Assembly: GCA_010672585.1 (NCBI GenBank)
Contig: JAAHGF010000001.1
Coordinates: 62,001 to 126,000, forward strand
Direction: 5' to 3'
DNA length: 64,000 nucleotides
DNA from: Okeania sp. SIO1I7
GTDB lineage: Bacteria; Cyanobacteriota; Cyanobacteriia; Cyanobacteriales; Microcoleaceae
Shown piece by piece: positions 41,140 to 51,463 of this stretch. How positions within the stretch are numbered: the stretch's first letter is position 1; the number at the start of each line of letters is the position of its first letter. Position numbers and translations under genes: made by a program. A model generated the notes under the pieces. It did no database searches. It saw nothing but the letters and a program-made list of their open reading frames with translations, and was not told the origin of the DNA.

Positions 41140-41265
41140 TAGCAATGTGCGCTGGGATATTTACAAATTGCAGGAGGTGTCCAATAGCTAAAAGTCTTAT
41201 ATGATAAGCTTTTTATTCCCCCCTGTTGCCTGTTGCCTGTTGCCTGTTGTTTGCGTGCAGCGCTA
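41140..41265. mobile_element. Family B element (copy 2)
   Basis: 126 bp, start TAGCAATGTGCGC, end GTGCAGCGCTA, TA on both sides. It lies directly after family A copy 3 and stops three bases before the P450 stop codon. The interior has three TGTTGCC units. Confidence 0.85.
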
Positions 41266-41268
41266 TAA

Positions 41269-42747
41269 CTACGGTAACTTCACTGTTTCTCGAATATTAC
41301 CTTCCACGTTACCAACACCGTTACTAAACTCACGATCCTGGGAACGAACCATCATTGAGAGTCCATACTTGGGTTTAATAGAAATCACACCACCGCGATC
41401 GATGGTTTGGCCGGGAACGTACTCCCATCGAAAATGCTGTAATACCATGGCTAATACAATTTTAATTTCCATCATAGCAAAGGTAGCCCCAAGACAGAGG
41501 CGCGGACCAGCACTAAAGGGATTATATTCATAAATAGAAGGATTAATAGTTTCCCATCGTTCAGGTTTAAAAGCTTCAGGATCTTGATAAATTTCCGACA
41601 TATGATGGGTATGGTGAATACTAACAAATACTTCAGTCCCTTTAGGAATTTCATAACCTCCTAATTCAGTAGTTTCCGAAGTCACCCGACCATTCCAAGG
41701 AACAGAGGTTAAGATGCGCATACTCTCTTTTATCACTCGGTCTAGTAACGGAAGTTGATGTAACTGTTCCAGGGTGGGAGCTTCTCCATGAAGTACACTG
41801 TCGAGTTCATTCACCAGGTCTCCAGTGATTTGAGGATGTTGTGAAAGCAAAAACATTGTCCAAGTTAGGGCATTTGCTGTGGTTTCATGACCCGCTAAAA
41901 AAATTACTCCGGTATGGGCAATTAATTCTTCTTCACTTAAGGGGTGACCACTTTCTTCATCGCGGGCTTCAATTAACATAGATAAGACATCGTTATCATT
42001 AACCCCTTTAGCTCTTTTATCCGCAATAATTTTTTTGATTTTTGTTTCATACTGAGCCAAAAGATTGAGATAACGATGAAAAACTAGCCCAGGAATATCA
42101 AAAGGAAATAACTTAATTGATGGAGCTCTTTGACAGTTGAGAATTTTTTGAAGGACTTCTCCTGCGGTACTATCTACAGTATTTATATCCTCACCAAACA
42201 GAGTTTTAGTTGCTATTCGTAAGGTTAGTCTGTGCATCAATTGGCTAATTTCACAAGGTCGATCGGTTGAGAGTTGATCTATTTCAGATTGGGTCATAGC
42301 AACCATCTCATCACGATAGGACTCTACTTTGGTTTTGTGAAAAGCTGGCATCATTAATTTACGCTGTTGTAGATGCTCTTCTTCGTTAACAACGAATAAT
42401 CCTGCTCCAAAATTATTTAAAGGTTGGGTTCTTTTTGATTTATCTTTTTGACGATAAAGGGTTGCTGATAAAGGGCGTTTGTGGTATACATGATGTTGAT
42501 TAGTAACTTGACGGACAATTTCTGGACCAAAAGCTAGAATCGTCCCTGGACAATCAGTATCTGGTGAGTAAATATTGGTTCCACCTGATTCAGCTAAAGA
42601 GACTACATTTCCATAGGTTTTAAATAGTTCATTACTATAACCAATACCATCTTTTCCAAAACGAATTATATTAAGAGTGCGACCAATTAGAGGTAAAGTT
42701 GGTGGGCCAGGAATTTTCCATTCAGGTTGATTAGTTAATGAAATCAT
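41269..42747 (-). CDS. Cytochrome P450 (CYP110-like)
   Basis: 492 residues from ATG 42747; an upstream in-frame ATG at 42798 would add 17 residues. P450s insert oxygen into hydrophobic substrates. Seen: the Pro-rich hinge IPGPPTLPLIGR, the I-helix AGHETTANALTW (about 285-296), the ExxR pair in KESMRILTSVP (Glu341-Arg344), and the heme loop FSAGPRLCLG with axial Cys418. FKPERWE is also canonical. Overall pattern fits the cyanobacterial CYP110 group, which oxidises fatty acids or terpenes; the substrate is not evident. The downstream border is crowded by family A and B elements. Confidence 0.92.
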   Translation of the reverse strand: MISLTNQPEWKIPGPPTLPLIGRTLNIIRFGKDGIGYSNELFKTYGNVVSLAESGGTNIYSPDTDCPGTILAFGPEIVRQVTNQHHVYHKRPLSATLYRQKDKSKRTQPLNNFGAGLFVVNEEEHLQQRKLMMPAFHKTKVESYRDEMVAMTQSEIDQLSTDRPCEISQLMHRLTLRIATKTLFGEDINTVDSTAGEVLQKILNCQRAPSIKLFPFDIPGLVFHRYLNLLAQYETKIKKIIADKRAKGVNDNDVLSMLIEARDEESGHPLSEEELIAHTGVIFLAGHETTANALTWTMFLLSQHPQITGDLVNELDSVLHGEAPTLEQLHQLPLLDRVIKESMRILTSVPWNGRVTSETTELGGYEIPKGTEVFVSIHHTHHMSEIYQDPEAFKPERWETINPSIYEYNPFSAGPRLCLGATFAMMEIKIVLAMVLQHFRWEYVPGQTIDRGGVISIKPKYGLSMMVRSQDREFSNGVGNVEGNIRETVKLP

Positions 42748-42798
42748 CTTAGATATCTTTGCCTCATAAAAATGAATATTGTTTGTCAAAATTAACAT

Positions 42799-43433
42799 AT
42801 CATATTACTGAAAAAAGCCTTAAGCGTCAACCTCAAAGAATCGACCGGAGTTCATAGAAAGGAGATTATGCTCACAGCTTTTGTTCTACCAGTTTTTTGC
42901 TGTATTATCCTTAACATAAAACCTAAAAACAATGCTTTGAACAGGAATAGCAGCGCGAATAGCTTGGAGTGGAGCAGGGGCTAACTACTGAAGCCGAATA
43001 ATTGGACAAAATTGGACAAATATTAATAAATCAGGACTTACGCAAAGACACTATATATAGCGTAATATTATTTAAGAACAGAATCTTTAAATTCAGAAGA
43101 CTTATAGTCCTCTTTGAAAGAGGAAATTGTCCAAAATACAGCAGCATATCTAATTTTTGATGACACAGTAATTAACAAAAAATATGCGAATAAAATTGAT
43201 AGCAAAGCTCCTCTGTTTGCGAAGCATTCCGAAGGAAAATAGGCACTTGTGCGACGACAATATAGTGGTAATGAACATCAAGTAATTTGAGGAATAGGAA
43301 TAGTTAATTGTATCTATTTTAACCCCATTATGTCCGGATAATTAGTGATAAAAAAAACTTTCTCCTTTTCTTCCTCTTTTTTCTTGCTTCTTCCTTCTTT
43401 ATTCTCTCCTGATTCCTGACTCCTGACTCCTAA
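42799..43433. other. Spacer with half-copies of families C and A
   Basis: CAGGACTTACGCAAAGACAC at 43032 starts a family C copy whose other end is missing. From 43326 (ATTATGTCCGGATAATTAGT) a family A half-copy with AAACTTTCTCC and poly-pyrimidine runs leads directly to the stop codon of the downstream-encoded kinase. No gene. Confidence 0.6.
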
Positions 43434-46400
43434 CTACTTTGATAATGGAATCTCAATAACAAATTCTACCCCTTGCCCTGGTACAGAATTACATATTAGT
43501 TTTCCTTGATGTTTTTCGACAATAATTGAATGACTAATTGACAAACCTAAACCTGTACCAGTACCTACTGGTTTAGTAGTAAAAAATGGGTCGAATATCT
43601 TCTGTTGAATTTCTGGGGAAATGCTAGGACCATTGTTACTAATTTTGATTTGTACAGTTCGGTCTTTAGTTACTTTTGTACTAATTGTAATGGTAGGTTT
43701 TTCACTATATCCACTATCTTTTTTTCTCATTTCTTCTAGGGCATCAATACCATTATTAATAATATTCATAAATACTTGATTTAGTTGGGAAGGGTGACAA
43801 TTAATTAGTGGTAAAGAGGCATATTTTTTGACTATTTTTATTTCTGATTTATTTCTCTGAAAGTTGAGTCTATTTTGTAAAATTAGTAGAGTGCTATCAA
43901 TACCTTCATGGATATCTACAGGCTTCATATCTGACTCATCTAATCTCGAAAAATTCCGCAGAGTAAGTACTATTGTGCGAATTCTTTGTACTCCTACTTT
44001 CATTGAATCTAGTAATTTATCCAAATCTTGAGTTAAAAAGTTTAAGTCTATTTCTTCAATTATTTCTGTTATTTTAGCTGTGGGATTAGGATATTCCTGT
44101 TGATAAGTATTGATTAAATTTAGTAAATTTTGACTATATTCAGTCGCATGGTTAATATTACCAGATATAAAAGTAACAGGATTATTAATTTCGTGAGCAA
44201 TTCCTGCTACCATCTGCCCTAAACTAGACATTTTTTCTGTCTGAATTAATTGGGATTGGGTATTTTGAAGTTGTTTGAGCGTTTCAGATAAATGTAGATT
44301 TTTTTCGTTTAATTCTTCTGTGCGTTCTTTGACTTTATCTTCTAAGGTGTGACTATATTCTTCTAGTTGATTTTTGGCTGTAGATAAGTTTTCATAAAGT
44401 CTGGCATTTTCGAGGGAGAAAGCTGCTTGAGTAGTCAGAACTTTTAATACTTCTAGACGATGCTTAGTAAAGGCTGCAATTGTCAAATTATTTTCTAAAT
44501 ATAGTATGCCAATAAATTGACCGCGATTAATAATAGGAATACATAAAATACTCTTAGGTTGATAATTTTGAATATAAGGATCGGCGGCAAATTGAGTTTC
44601 ATTAGTGGCGTTATCTAGTACAACAGTTTTTTGAGTACGCGCTACATAATAAATCAGGGAATTTGGAAGCTCGTTTGTTGAGTCTAGAGGGAGAGATTGT
44701 TTTGATTTTAGTTGTATTTCTTCTGAAGAATTAATCTCACGAATAGCTTTGGCTTCTATTACCCACTTTCCTGCTTCAAGAAGGATTAAATAACCTTTTT
44801 GAGCGCCAGCGTTTTCTAGAGTAACTCGCATTAAAACCGAGAATAAATTTTCTAGTTTTATTTCTCCTGAAATAGCTTGGGTTGCTTTCATTACACTATT
44901 GAAGTCAAGCAGAAGGGTACTATCAGTGGTTGTGTAAGTGACCGTCTCTTGAGCAATGTTGCGGGTCAAAGTAGGATCTTGCTGTTGAAGAGGTTTGAGT
45001 AGTTCACCGTAGGATTTTTCTAGGTGTTTAAGTTTAGCAACTGCACCCCACTGAGCATAAGCGTAGTAAGCTTTGATGAGATATGCTTGGGCAATAGTTT
45101 CTTTATTCCAGTCTAGGTAAAATTTAGCTGCAAGTTCCTTCGCTAGAGCTTCTTCTTGAATGTATTCGTTTTCTTGCGCTCCGGCGATCGCTTGTTCATA
45201 AAGTTCAATTGCTACGATATAGTTACAAAGTACTCGATGTTTTTCTGCTTCTACGAGATGAAATTTATGTAAAAAATTAACAGGAGCATGATGTGCCCAG
45301 ATTTTCATTTGTTTCTGGTTTGAGGTGACTTCTTCTAACCACTGTTGTTGTTGTTCCTCAGAAGCTTCATTGTAGAGAGCAAGTCGGATCAAGGAACCAT
45401 AAAAATACAAAAGTACTTGAACATATTGAGAAGTAACTAGATGAAAATATGATTGTGTTGCGATAGAAATTGTTAAAGATTTCTGGTACTCACCAAACAA
45501 ATAACATAAAGAAAGTTTGTGGAAGTTTAGATATACCAGTGTTTGGTCTTGAGATTGTATTTTTGCCTCATCCAAAGCTTCACCAACCAAAATACAAGGA
45601 TTTTCACAGCGATCGCTTAAGTTCATAATAGTCTGTTGAATTATTTGCAACCGTATTAGGGCACTTTCTTGTTTTATTTGAGCAACAGTATCAATGGCAT
45701 TATTGAGTTTCTGAGCAAGTTCTGTTAATTCCAATCCACTGTAAAAAGCATGAAAATAGTGAAACAAGATATTGTAACTAGCAAATGCTAAGTCTCCCCT
45801 GGATAAAGCAAAGGCATAATATTCTAGGAATGAAGGTAAACTATTTCGCAAGTGTTCTTGCCAATGACGAAGGTGCATATTTGTTACTGCTACTCCACTA
45901 AGAGCATCTCCACCACAAGACTCAAACACACTCTCTGTTATCTGAGATAATTCATAAGAGGCTTTAATTTCTCCCTGACTCCAAAGCATAATTCCATAAC
46001 AGCTATATCCATAAGCGGAAGCAGGTGTATTTCCCCACTTCACAGACAAAGTGATGAGAGCAAAAATTATACTTGACCATAGAGGTGAACCAATCACGAA
46101 AGCTACAGCTCCAATTAATCCCAGAATTTGCATCAAGGCCAGCTTTTCAGGATTTGTCATCTTTGGCAGTTGTTTGAAGTCTTCAGTGGAGCGATCGCTC
46201 AGAAATGACTTGAGTTCTTCAATACCAGCAAGCAAGTCTGCTTCTTCTGGTCTAGGGGATAATTCTAATCCCAAATCTTTAATCACAACTATTGCTAGAT
46301 CGATACCTTGGGAAAATTGGTATTGAGCAAATTCAGTCTGAATTTTGGCGATGTAAACTGGAATTTGGTCTAATAAATTCTTTGCTTGTTGCTGTACAAT

Positions 46401-48872
46401 TTGAGCTAGTTGTTCCATCTGCTCATAGTCGCCGATCAAATACCTAGCTTCTACTGCTTCTAAATAGAGAGCTAATGTTAATTCGTAATTGGTTTCCCAA
46501 CTATTAGTTGTTAATAATTCTAGTCCTGTATTTAGATAGTCAACTGTGGCGTTATAAGCAGTAGAAACTTTTGCTTTGCGACTTGCTATGAGGTTGAGTT
46601 GAGCGAGTTGTTCTCGTTCAGTAGGATGAGAAATTAAATCTATTCCATAATTCAACTGATTAACAATATCAAAAATTTTCTCTTGCCTTTCCGTTTCTGG
46701 GATATTTTCTAATAATAATTTTCCTATTTTCAGATGAGTTAGTTGTTTTTCTGTTTCTGGGATTAACAAATAAGCTGCCTGTTGAACGCGGTCGTGCAAA
46801 AATTTATAACTAGCATCAGCTTCTATTACGGTAAAAGATGTAAATATATTTGACTCTTCTGTATTATAAAATTTATAGATTTCAGTAACAGGTAAAATTA
46901 ACCCTTCTGGCAATGCTTCCCACAAATCCTGTGCTGTTTCTGTGACAGATTTTTCATAAATAATAGCTAAAGTTTCTAAGTTAAATTTATTACCAATACA
47001 AGCTGCTAATTTTATTACATCCTGGGTGATAGACGATAATTTTTGTAGACGACTTGCCATAAATTCTACAACGTCATCTGTGGCAGACAATAACTTGATT
47101 TGAGCAAAATTGCATTCCCAATAACCCGCTTCATAATTAAAGGTAATTAATCCTTCTTTATACAGTGCTTTAAGAAATTGAGTGAGAAAGAAAGGATTTC
47201 CTTTTGTTTTTTGATAGACTAATTTTGTCAAAGGAAATGCTAACTCCAAAGAGCAATGTAAAGTGTCTGCTATTAAGGGGTTTAAATCAAAAGTTAATTC
47301 TAGCGGTCTTAAAGTAATAGTATTAACAATTGCCGATGTTTTAGTAATTTCTTCTAATGTTAATATTAAGGGATGAGTAGGGCTTACTTCATTATCCCGA
47401 TAAGCTCCTAATAATAATAAATATTGACTATTTTTATCGCTCATTAACAGTTGCATTAACTTCAACGAAGCAGTATCTGCCCACTGTAAATCATCTAAAA
47501 ATATCGCTACAGGATGCTCTTTTGTTGTAAATGTTTGAATAAACTTTAAAAATAGTAAATTAAACCGATTTTGAGCAGCAGTTCCTGATAATTCTGCCAC
47601 TGCAGGTTGAGAACCAATAATATATTCTAATTCGGGAATAACTTCAATAATAACTTGCCCATTTTCACCCAATGCTGAGAGAATTTTAGTTTTCCATTCC
47701 TCTAATTGAGCCTCCGTTTCACTCAACAATTGCCCCATCAAATCGCGAAATGCTTGAACAAAAGCACTAAGGGGAATATTGCGTTGAAATTGGTCAAATT
47801 TACCTTTAATAAAGTAGCCTCGTTGCCGGACTATTGGTTTATGAACTTCATTAACTACCGCAGTTTTACCAATCCCTGAAAAACCAGCAACTAACATTAT
47901 TTCACTACTGCCTTGAGCAACTCTTTCAAAAGCATCTAATAAACTTTTAACTTCTCCTTGGCGACCATAGAGTTTTTCTGGTATGTTGAAACGGTCAGAA
48001 ATATCCCGACTTCCTAACTCAAAAATGACAAAGTTTCCTGTTTTTTGCCAAGATTTTAAACAGGTTTCTAAATCATATTTCAATCCCAAAATATTCTGAT
48101 AGCGGTCTTCAGCATTTTTCGCTATCATTTTCATAATAATATTACTTACCATCAGAGGTATTTCCGAATTTAACTCACAAGAAGGAGTAGGTTTTTTGGC
48201 AATGTGACAGTAAACTAATTCAATTGGGTCAGTTGATAAAAAAGGTAGTTGACCTGTAAGTATTTCATAGAATGTAATCCCTAAAGAATAAATATCACTA
48301 CGGTAGTCTATACCCCGATTCATTCTTCCTGTTTGTTCTGGGGACATATATGCGAGAGTACCTTCCAGAACATTAGGGTTAATAAGTTCTTGAGTTTCTC
48401 TTGGTAATAATGTGGAAATACTAAAGTCAATTAACTTGATATCCCCAGTGTCTGGATTAATGACAATATTTGAGGGTTTAATATCTTTATGAATAATCTG
48501 ATGATGATATAACCCTTCTAAAATTTTGACTATAGAAATAGCAATACCAAGAAAGTCTGGCAGGCTAAGTTTTTTATTAATCAGGTATTTTTTGAGAGAA
48601 ATTGCCCCATTATCCTCCATAATTAGAGCATAACTATTACCATATTTTTCTAAGTATAGAGATTTGACAATTCCCGGTAAATTCAGATTTTTAGTAATTG
48701 TATATTGATGGCGAAACTGTAATAATTCAGAAAATGTAGGGTATTCTTTATTGATAATTTTGATGACTACTGGTTGTTTATTTGTGGTAGTTAGTCCGCG
48801 ATAAACAGTAGTTCTTATGCCTGTATAAACTTGGTCAGTTATGATATAATTAGGTAATTTAATCATTAGCAA
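43434..48872 (-). CDS. Trifunctional Ser/Thr kinase / AAA ATPase / GAF-histidine kinase
   Basis: 1812 residues, the large cyanobacterial signalling architecture. An N-terminal protein kinase (about 10-275) has Lys38, HKD at 128-130 (variant of HRD), DFS at 149-151 (variant of DFG) and YMSPEQ. An AAA/NB-type ATPase follows with Walker A GFSGIGKT at 330-337. A helical TPR-like middle runs to about 1270 and a GAF domain spans about 1310-1480. Then comes a coiled coil, a HisKA with the phospho-His in GIAHEINNPV (about 1559), and a HATPase end with DPFFTTKPVGTGTGLGLS. It probably senses an unknown cue and signals to a response regulator encoded elsewhere. The stop TAG is at the edge of a family A half-copy. 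Confidence 0.95.
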   Translation of the reverse strand: MLMIKLPNYIITDQVYTGIRTTVYRGLTTTNKQPVVIKIINKEYPTFSELLQFRHQYTITKNLNLPGIVKSLYLEKYGNSYALIMEDNGAISLKKYLINKKLSLPDFLGIAISIVKILEGLYHHQIIHKDIKPSNIVINPDTGDIKLIDFSISTLLPRETQELINPNVLEGTLAYMSPEQTGRMNRGIDYRSDIYSLGITFYEILTGQLPFLSTDPIELVYCHIAKKPTPSCELNSEIPLMVSNIIMKMIAKNAEDRYQNILGLKYDLETCLKSWQKTGNFVIFELGSRDISDRFNIPEKLYGRQGEVKSLLDAFERVAQGSSEIMLVAGFSGIGKTAVVNEVHKPIVRQRGYFIKGKFDQFQRNIPLSAFVQAFRDLMGQLLSETEAQLEEWKTKILSALGENGQVIIEVIPELEYIIGSQPAVAELSGTAAQNRFNLLFLKFIQTFTTKEHPVAIFLDDLQWADTASLKLMQLLMSDKNSQYLLLLGAYRDNEVSPTHPLILTLEEITKTSAIVNTITLRPLELTFDLNPLIADTLHCSLELAFPLTKLVYQKTKGNPFFLTQFLKALYKEGLITFNYEAGYWECNFAQIKLLSATDDVVEFMASRLQKLSSITQDVIKLAACIGNKFNLETLAIIYEKSVTETAQDLWEALPEGLILPVTEIYKFYNTEESNIFTSFTVIEADASYKFLHDRVQQAAYLLIPETEKQLTHLKIGKLLLENIPETERQEKIFDIVNQLNYGIDLISHPTEREQLAQLNLIASRKAKVSTAYNATVDYLNTGLELLTTNSWETNYELTLALYLEAVEARYLIGDYEQMEQLAQIVQQQAKNLLDQIPVYIAKIQTEFAQYQFSQGIDLAIVVIKDLGLELSPRPEEADLLAGIEELKSFLSDRSTEDFKQLPKMTNPEKLALMQILGLIGAVAFVIGSPLWSSIIFALITLSVKWGNTPASAYGYSCYGIMLWSQGEIKASYELSQITESVFESCGGDALSGVAVTNMHLRHWQEHLRNSLPSFLEYYAFALSRGDLAFASYNILFHYFHAFYSGLELTELAQKLNNAIDTVAQIKQESALIRLQIIQQTIMNLSDRCENPCILVGEALDEAKIQSQDQTLVYLNFHKLSLCYLFGEYQKSLTISIATQSYFHLVTSQYVQVLLYFYGSLIRLALYNEASEEQQQQWLEEVTSNQKQMKIWAHHAPVNFLHKFHLVEAEKHRVLCNYIVAIELYEQAIAGAQENEYIQEEALAKELAAKFYLDWNKETIAQAYLIKAYYAYAQWGAVAKLKHLEKSYGELLKPLQQQDPTLTRNIAQETVTYTTTDSTLLLDFNSVMKATQAISGEIKLENLFSVLMRVTLENAGAQKGYLILLEAGKWVIEAKAIREINSSEEIQLKSKQSLPLDSTNELPNSLIYYVARTQKTVVLDNATNETQFAADPYIQNYQPKSILCIPIINRGQFIGILYLENNLTIAAFTKHRLEVLKVLTTQAAFSLENARLYENLSTAKNQLEEYSHTLEDKVKERTEELNEKNLHLSETLKQLQNTQSQLIQTEKMSSLGQMVAGIAHEINNPVTFISGNINHATEYSQNLLNLINTYQQEYPNPTAKITEIIEEIDLNFLTQDLDKLLDSMKVGVQRIRTIVLTLRNFSRLDESDMKPVDIHEGIDSTLLILQNRLNFQRNKSEIKIVKKYASLPLINCHPSQLNQVFMNIINNGIDALEEMRKKDSGYSEKPTITISTKVTKDRTVQIKISNNGPSISPEIQQKIFDPFFTTKPVGTGTGLGLSISHSIIVEKHQGKLICNSVPGQGVEFVIEIPLSK

Positions 48873-49227
48873 ATTCAGAATTTTATTGGTCTACAATTTC
48901 TATAAAAGTCATAAAAATAAACACTTTTTTATTTATTCTTAAGTGCATTTGATCAACTTGTATATATATGCGGAAGTCTATATGTAAGTATAAAACGGGC
49001 TTAATTGACTAGAATCCGCTCCGATAGAAACAAAACTATTTACTAAGCTAATTTTCCTATTATACCAATTTGATAAATATTTGCTACACAGTGAAATTTG
49101 CCAAAATTTGCCGATTTTGAGCGCCAATAAGCGTCTTTAAGCTCTAAGAGAATATTTGGTTCAACGTCGCTTAAAAGCCTCCATCCCCGTGTCTGGTGTG
49201 TCTGGTGTGTCTGGTGAGTCCCCGTGT
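48873..49227. other. Spacer with a family F end and a GTGTCTGGT triplication
   Basis: TACCAATTTGATAAATATTT (from 49063) is an isolated family F terminus. Three GTGTCTGGT units lie at 49189-49216. The first 130 bases upstream of the kinase are AT-rich. Confidence 0.55.
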
Positions 49228-50559
49228 CTATTCTGAACCAACCATAGAATCACGTTCCGCTAGTAGACGACGTAATTCTTGTTGTCGAACGCTATCAAGT
49301 GGAAAATTCCAGATAGCGATCGCTGCTATAAGACTAATAGGAATAGGAACACAAATAAATATATATTTAAGCGCCTCAATTGCTGCGGGAGTATTTGTAC
49401 CTCCAGGAACAAAACCAATCAAATCTAGAATAGGGTAAACCAGACCAACTCCTAAAGCAGAACCAACTTTATTAGTCATGGTCAACAAAGAATAGTACAG
49501 ACCTGTACGCTGTGTACCAGATTCCAGGTTGTCATGGTCTGTAACATCTGCCATGATCGAGCGTAACAAAAATGCTCCCGCACCAGATTCAATACCAAAA
49601 AGAATATTAACTAAAGCATACAGCCATAAATTCCCTGGTTGAACTAGCAATAAAGTAGTGAGAATTATACAACCATAAATTTTAGCAACACCAAAAGTTC
49701 GATGCTTCTCCAAACTATAACTAAGACGCATCCAGAAAGGAATGCCACAAAAACTAGCAATGAAATAAAGTAAAAGCATGAGACTAGACCATTGCCCTAG
49801 ATCCATGGCATAAGTAACAAAAAAAATGTAGATTGAACCAATAATTCCAGGAGCAAGACCAATCATAATATTTGCCAGTAGGACTCGCATTAGTAGCTTG
49901 TTTTTCAACAGTAGAGAAGTTGACCTGACCAAACCAAGTTGAGGCGGTGGTGTCACAGGTCTTTCTTGAACATTACAAACAGCGATCGCTACAGTAATAG
50001 GCAGTAGTATAATAGTAAACCAACCCATTGCAGCAACTTTATTCCCACCATCAACACTCCCAGTCTGCTCAAGAATAGTTGGAAGTATCAAGACAGCTAA
50101 CATTCCAAAGACTAGAGCAAACTCTCGCCAACCTTGAATTCGCGCTCGCTCATAATAATCAGATGATAATTCTGCACCCCAAGACATATGAGAGATACTC
50201 AACAGAGTCCAACCCACATAGAGCAGCAACATCCAAAACAGAAGATAATTTCCTGTGATAGGTGCTTCGGGAATAAACACTTTGTAAACGCAAATCATTA
50301 AAATTGGAACAGATAATATAATCCAATGACGGCGACGTCCAAGGGGAGTTGTCACTTTATCGCTGAGAATACCAAGAACTGGATCGGTAAAAACGTCCCA
50401 GAAACGGGTAATCATAAAAATTGTGCCCACCAGAGAAAGGCCAAGTCCCATTTCTTCTGCATAAAAAGGGGGGAGGTAGACCAAAAGAGGAAGACCAAGA
50501 GCAGAAAGGGGTATTGCGGGAGAGACAAAAGCTGCGATAGTTTTTTTGGTCAGATTCAT
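49228..50559 (-). CDS. GPH-family sugar:cation symporter (MFS, MelB-like)
   Basis: 443 residues, about 12 membrane helices. Family features: PLLVYLPPFYAEEMGLGLSL, the loop DVFTDPVLGILSDKVTTPLG with RRRHWI (conserved D..TDP..G..SD....R.GRRRPW pattern, 55-78), and the mid-protein R/E/F residues around AELSSDYYERARIQGWREF. Members take up glycosides, pentosides or hexuronides with Na+ or H+. Substrate unknown. Monocistronic by position. Confidence 0.88.
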   Translation of the reverse strand: MNLTKKTIAAFVSPAIPLSALGLPLLVYLPPFYAEEMGLGLSLVGTIFMITRFWDVFTDPVLGILSDKVTTPLGRRRHWIILSVPILMICVYKVFIPEAPITGNYLLFWMLLLYVGWTLLSISHMSWGAELSSDYYERARIQGWREFALVFGMLAVLILPTILEQTGSVDGGNKVAAMGWFTIILLPITVAIAVCNVQERPVTPPPQLGLVRSTSLLLKNKLLMRVLLANIMIGLAPGIIGSIYIFFVTYAMDLGQWSSLMLLLYFIASFCGIPFWMRLSYSLEKHRTFGVAKIYGCIILTTLLLVQPGNLWLYALVNILFGIESGAGAFLLRSIMADVTDHDNLESGTQRTGLYYSLLTMTNKVGSALGVGLVYPILDLIGFVPGGTNTPAAIEALKYIFICVPIPISLIAAIAIWNFPLDSVRQQELRRLLAERDSMVGSE

Positions 50560-51158
50560 CTTTTTGTATTATTTATGGCCTTGGAGCAAGTATAAAATTA
50601 TATTTTATTTAATTTTAGTTAGATGAATCAGAAATTACCGAATAATTAATAATTAATAATGAATAATTAATAATTAAGAGTTGATAGTTAATAATTATTC
50701 ATTCAACAATTCACGCCTTGAAGTCTCCCCTTTTAAGGGGATAAAGCGGTCGAGGGATGGCTCCGAAACCTGCGCCATATCCAATCGACCAAGAGAATCA
50801 AAAAAATCCTTTGAGTCAATCCTATCCGTTTTAAGAAGAGGTAATTATTAATTGTTAATTGTTAACTGAAATTAGTTCTATATTTACTTAAGATTAGAGA
50901 ATTTTGGGGGTAATACCGAGGCGATCGCGATTTGTGATTTTATTTGTCATAACCTAAAGTACCAGGAACAATAAAATCTGGTGTTTCTGGATAGTGGAAT
51001 AGTTTGTATTTACTAGAAAATATGTTTTATCATAAATCAGGATTTACGCAAATTGACTTTTAAAGCACCATTTGTAGGGGTAAATAGTATTGTTTTTTGC
51101 TATATGTAGAGTCTCTGCGTAAGTCCCGATCAATAATGATAGTAAAAGAATAAAGACA
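50560..51158. repeat. Spacer with family D (copy 4) and family C (copy 3)
   Basis: 50634-50880 is family D: ATTACCGAATAATTAATAAT, the core CGCCTTGAAGTCTCCCCTTT, end GAGGTAATTATTAATTG. 51038-51128 is family C: CAGGATTTACGCA ... TGCGTAAGTCCCG, 91 bp, with decayed flanks. A GCGATCGC site occurs at about 50922. No gene. Confidence 0.75.
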
Positions 51159-51419
51159 ATGCAATCTGAAGTTATGAATAGTTTTGCTGATCGACCATAC
51201 CTAGACTTATGTTCAAAAATTGATTTTAGCCCGATCTTTATTATGGGAGAACATCGCTCGGGGACTACTTTGTTGTACAAAAGCTTAGTAGCTACGGAGT
51301 GTTTTAACTGTGTTACTGCCTATCACATCATTAAATACGATCAAATTTTGTCTAACTATATCAATCAAACTGAGTATCAGAATTATTACCAATTAAACGG
51401 ACATGACATTACTAGATAA
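51159..51419 (+). pseudogene. N-terminal fragment of a sulfotransferase
   Basis: 86 codons. PIFIMGEHRSGTTLLYKSL (29-47) is the PAPS 5'-phosphosulfate-binding loop of sulfotransferases, which usually have 250-350 residues. The frame ends after YYQLNGHDITR. The last 25 bases (AATTAAACGGACATGACATT) resemble a decayed family A terminus, so truncation by an element is possible. It precedes the FHA kinase by 44 bp. Not expected to be active. Confidence 0.7.
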
Positions 51420-51463
51420 TTAATAGAAATCATCGCACAAATATCAACAATTTTAACTACCTC

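Noticed and set aside
41201-41533. Plus-strand 110-codon ORF
   Set aside because: It consists of family B repeat and the antisense of the P450 3' end.
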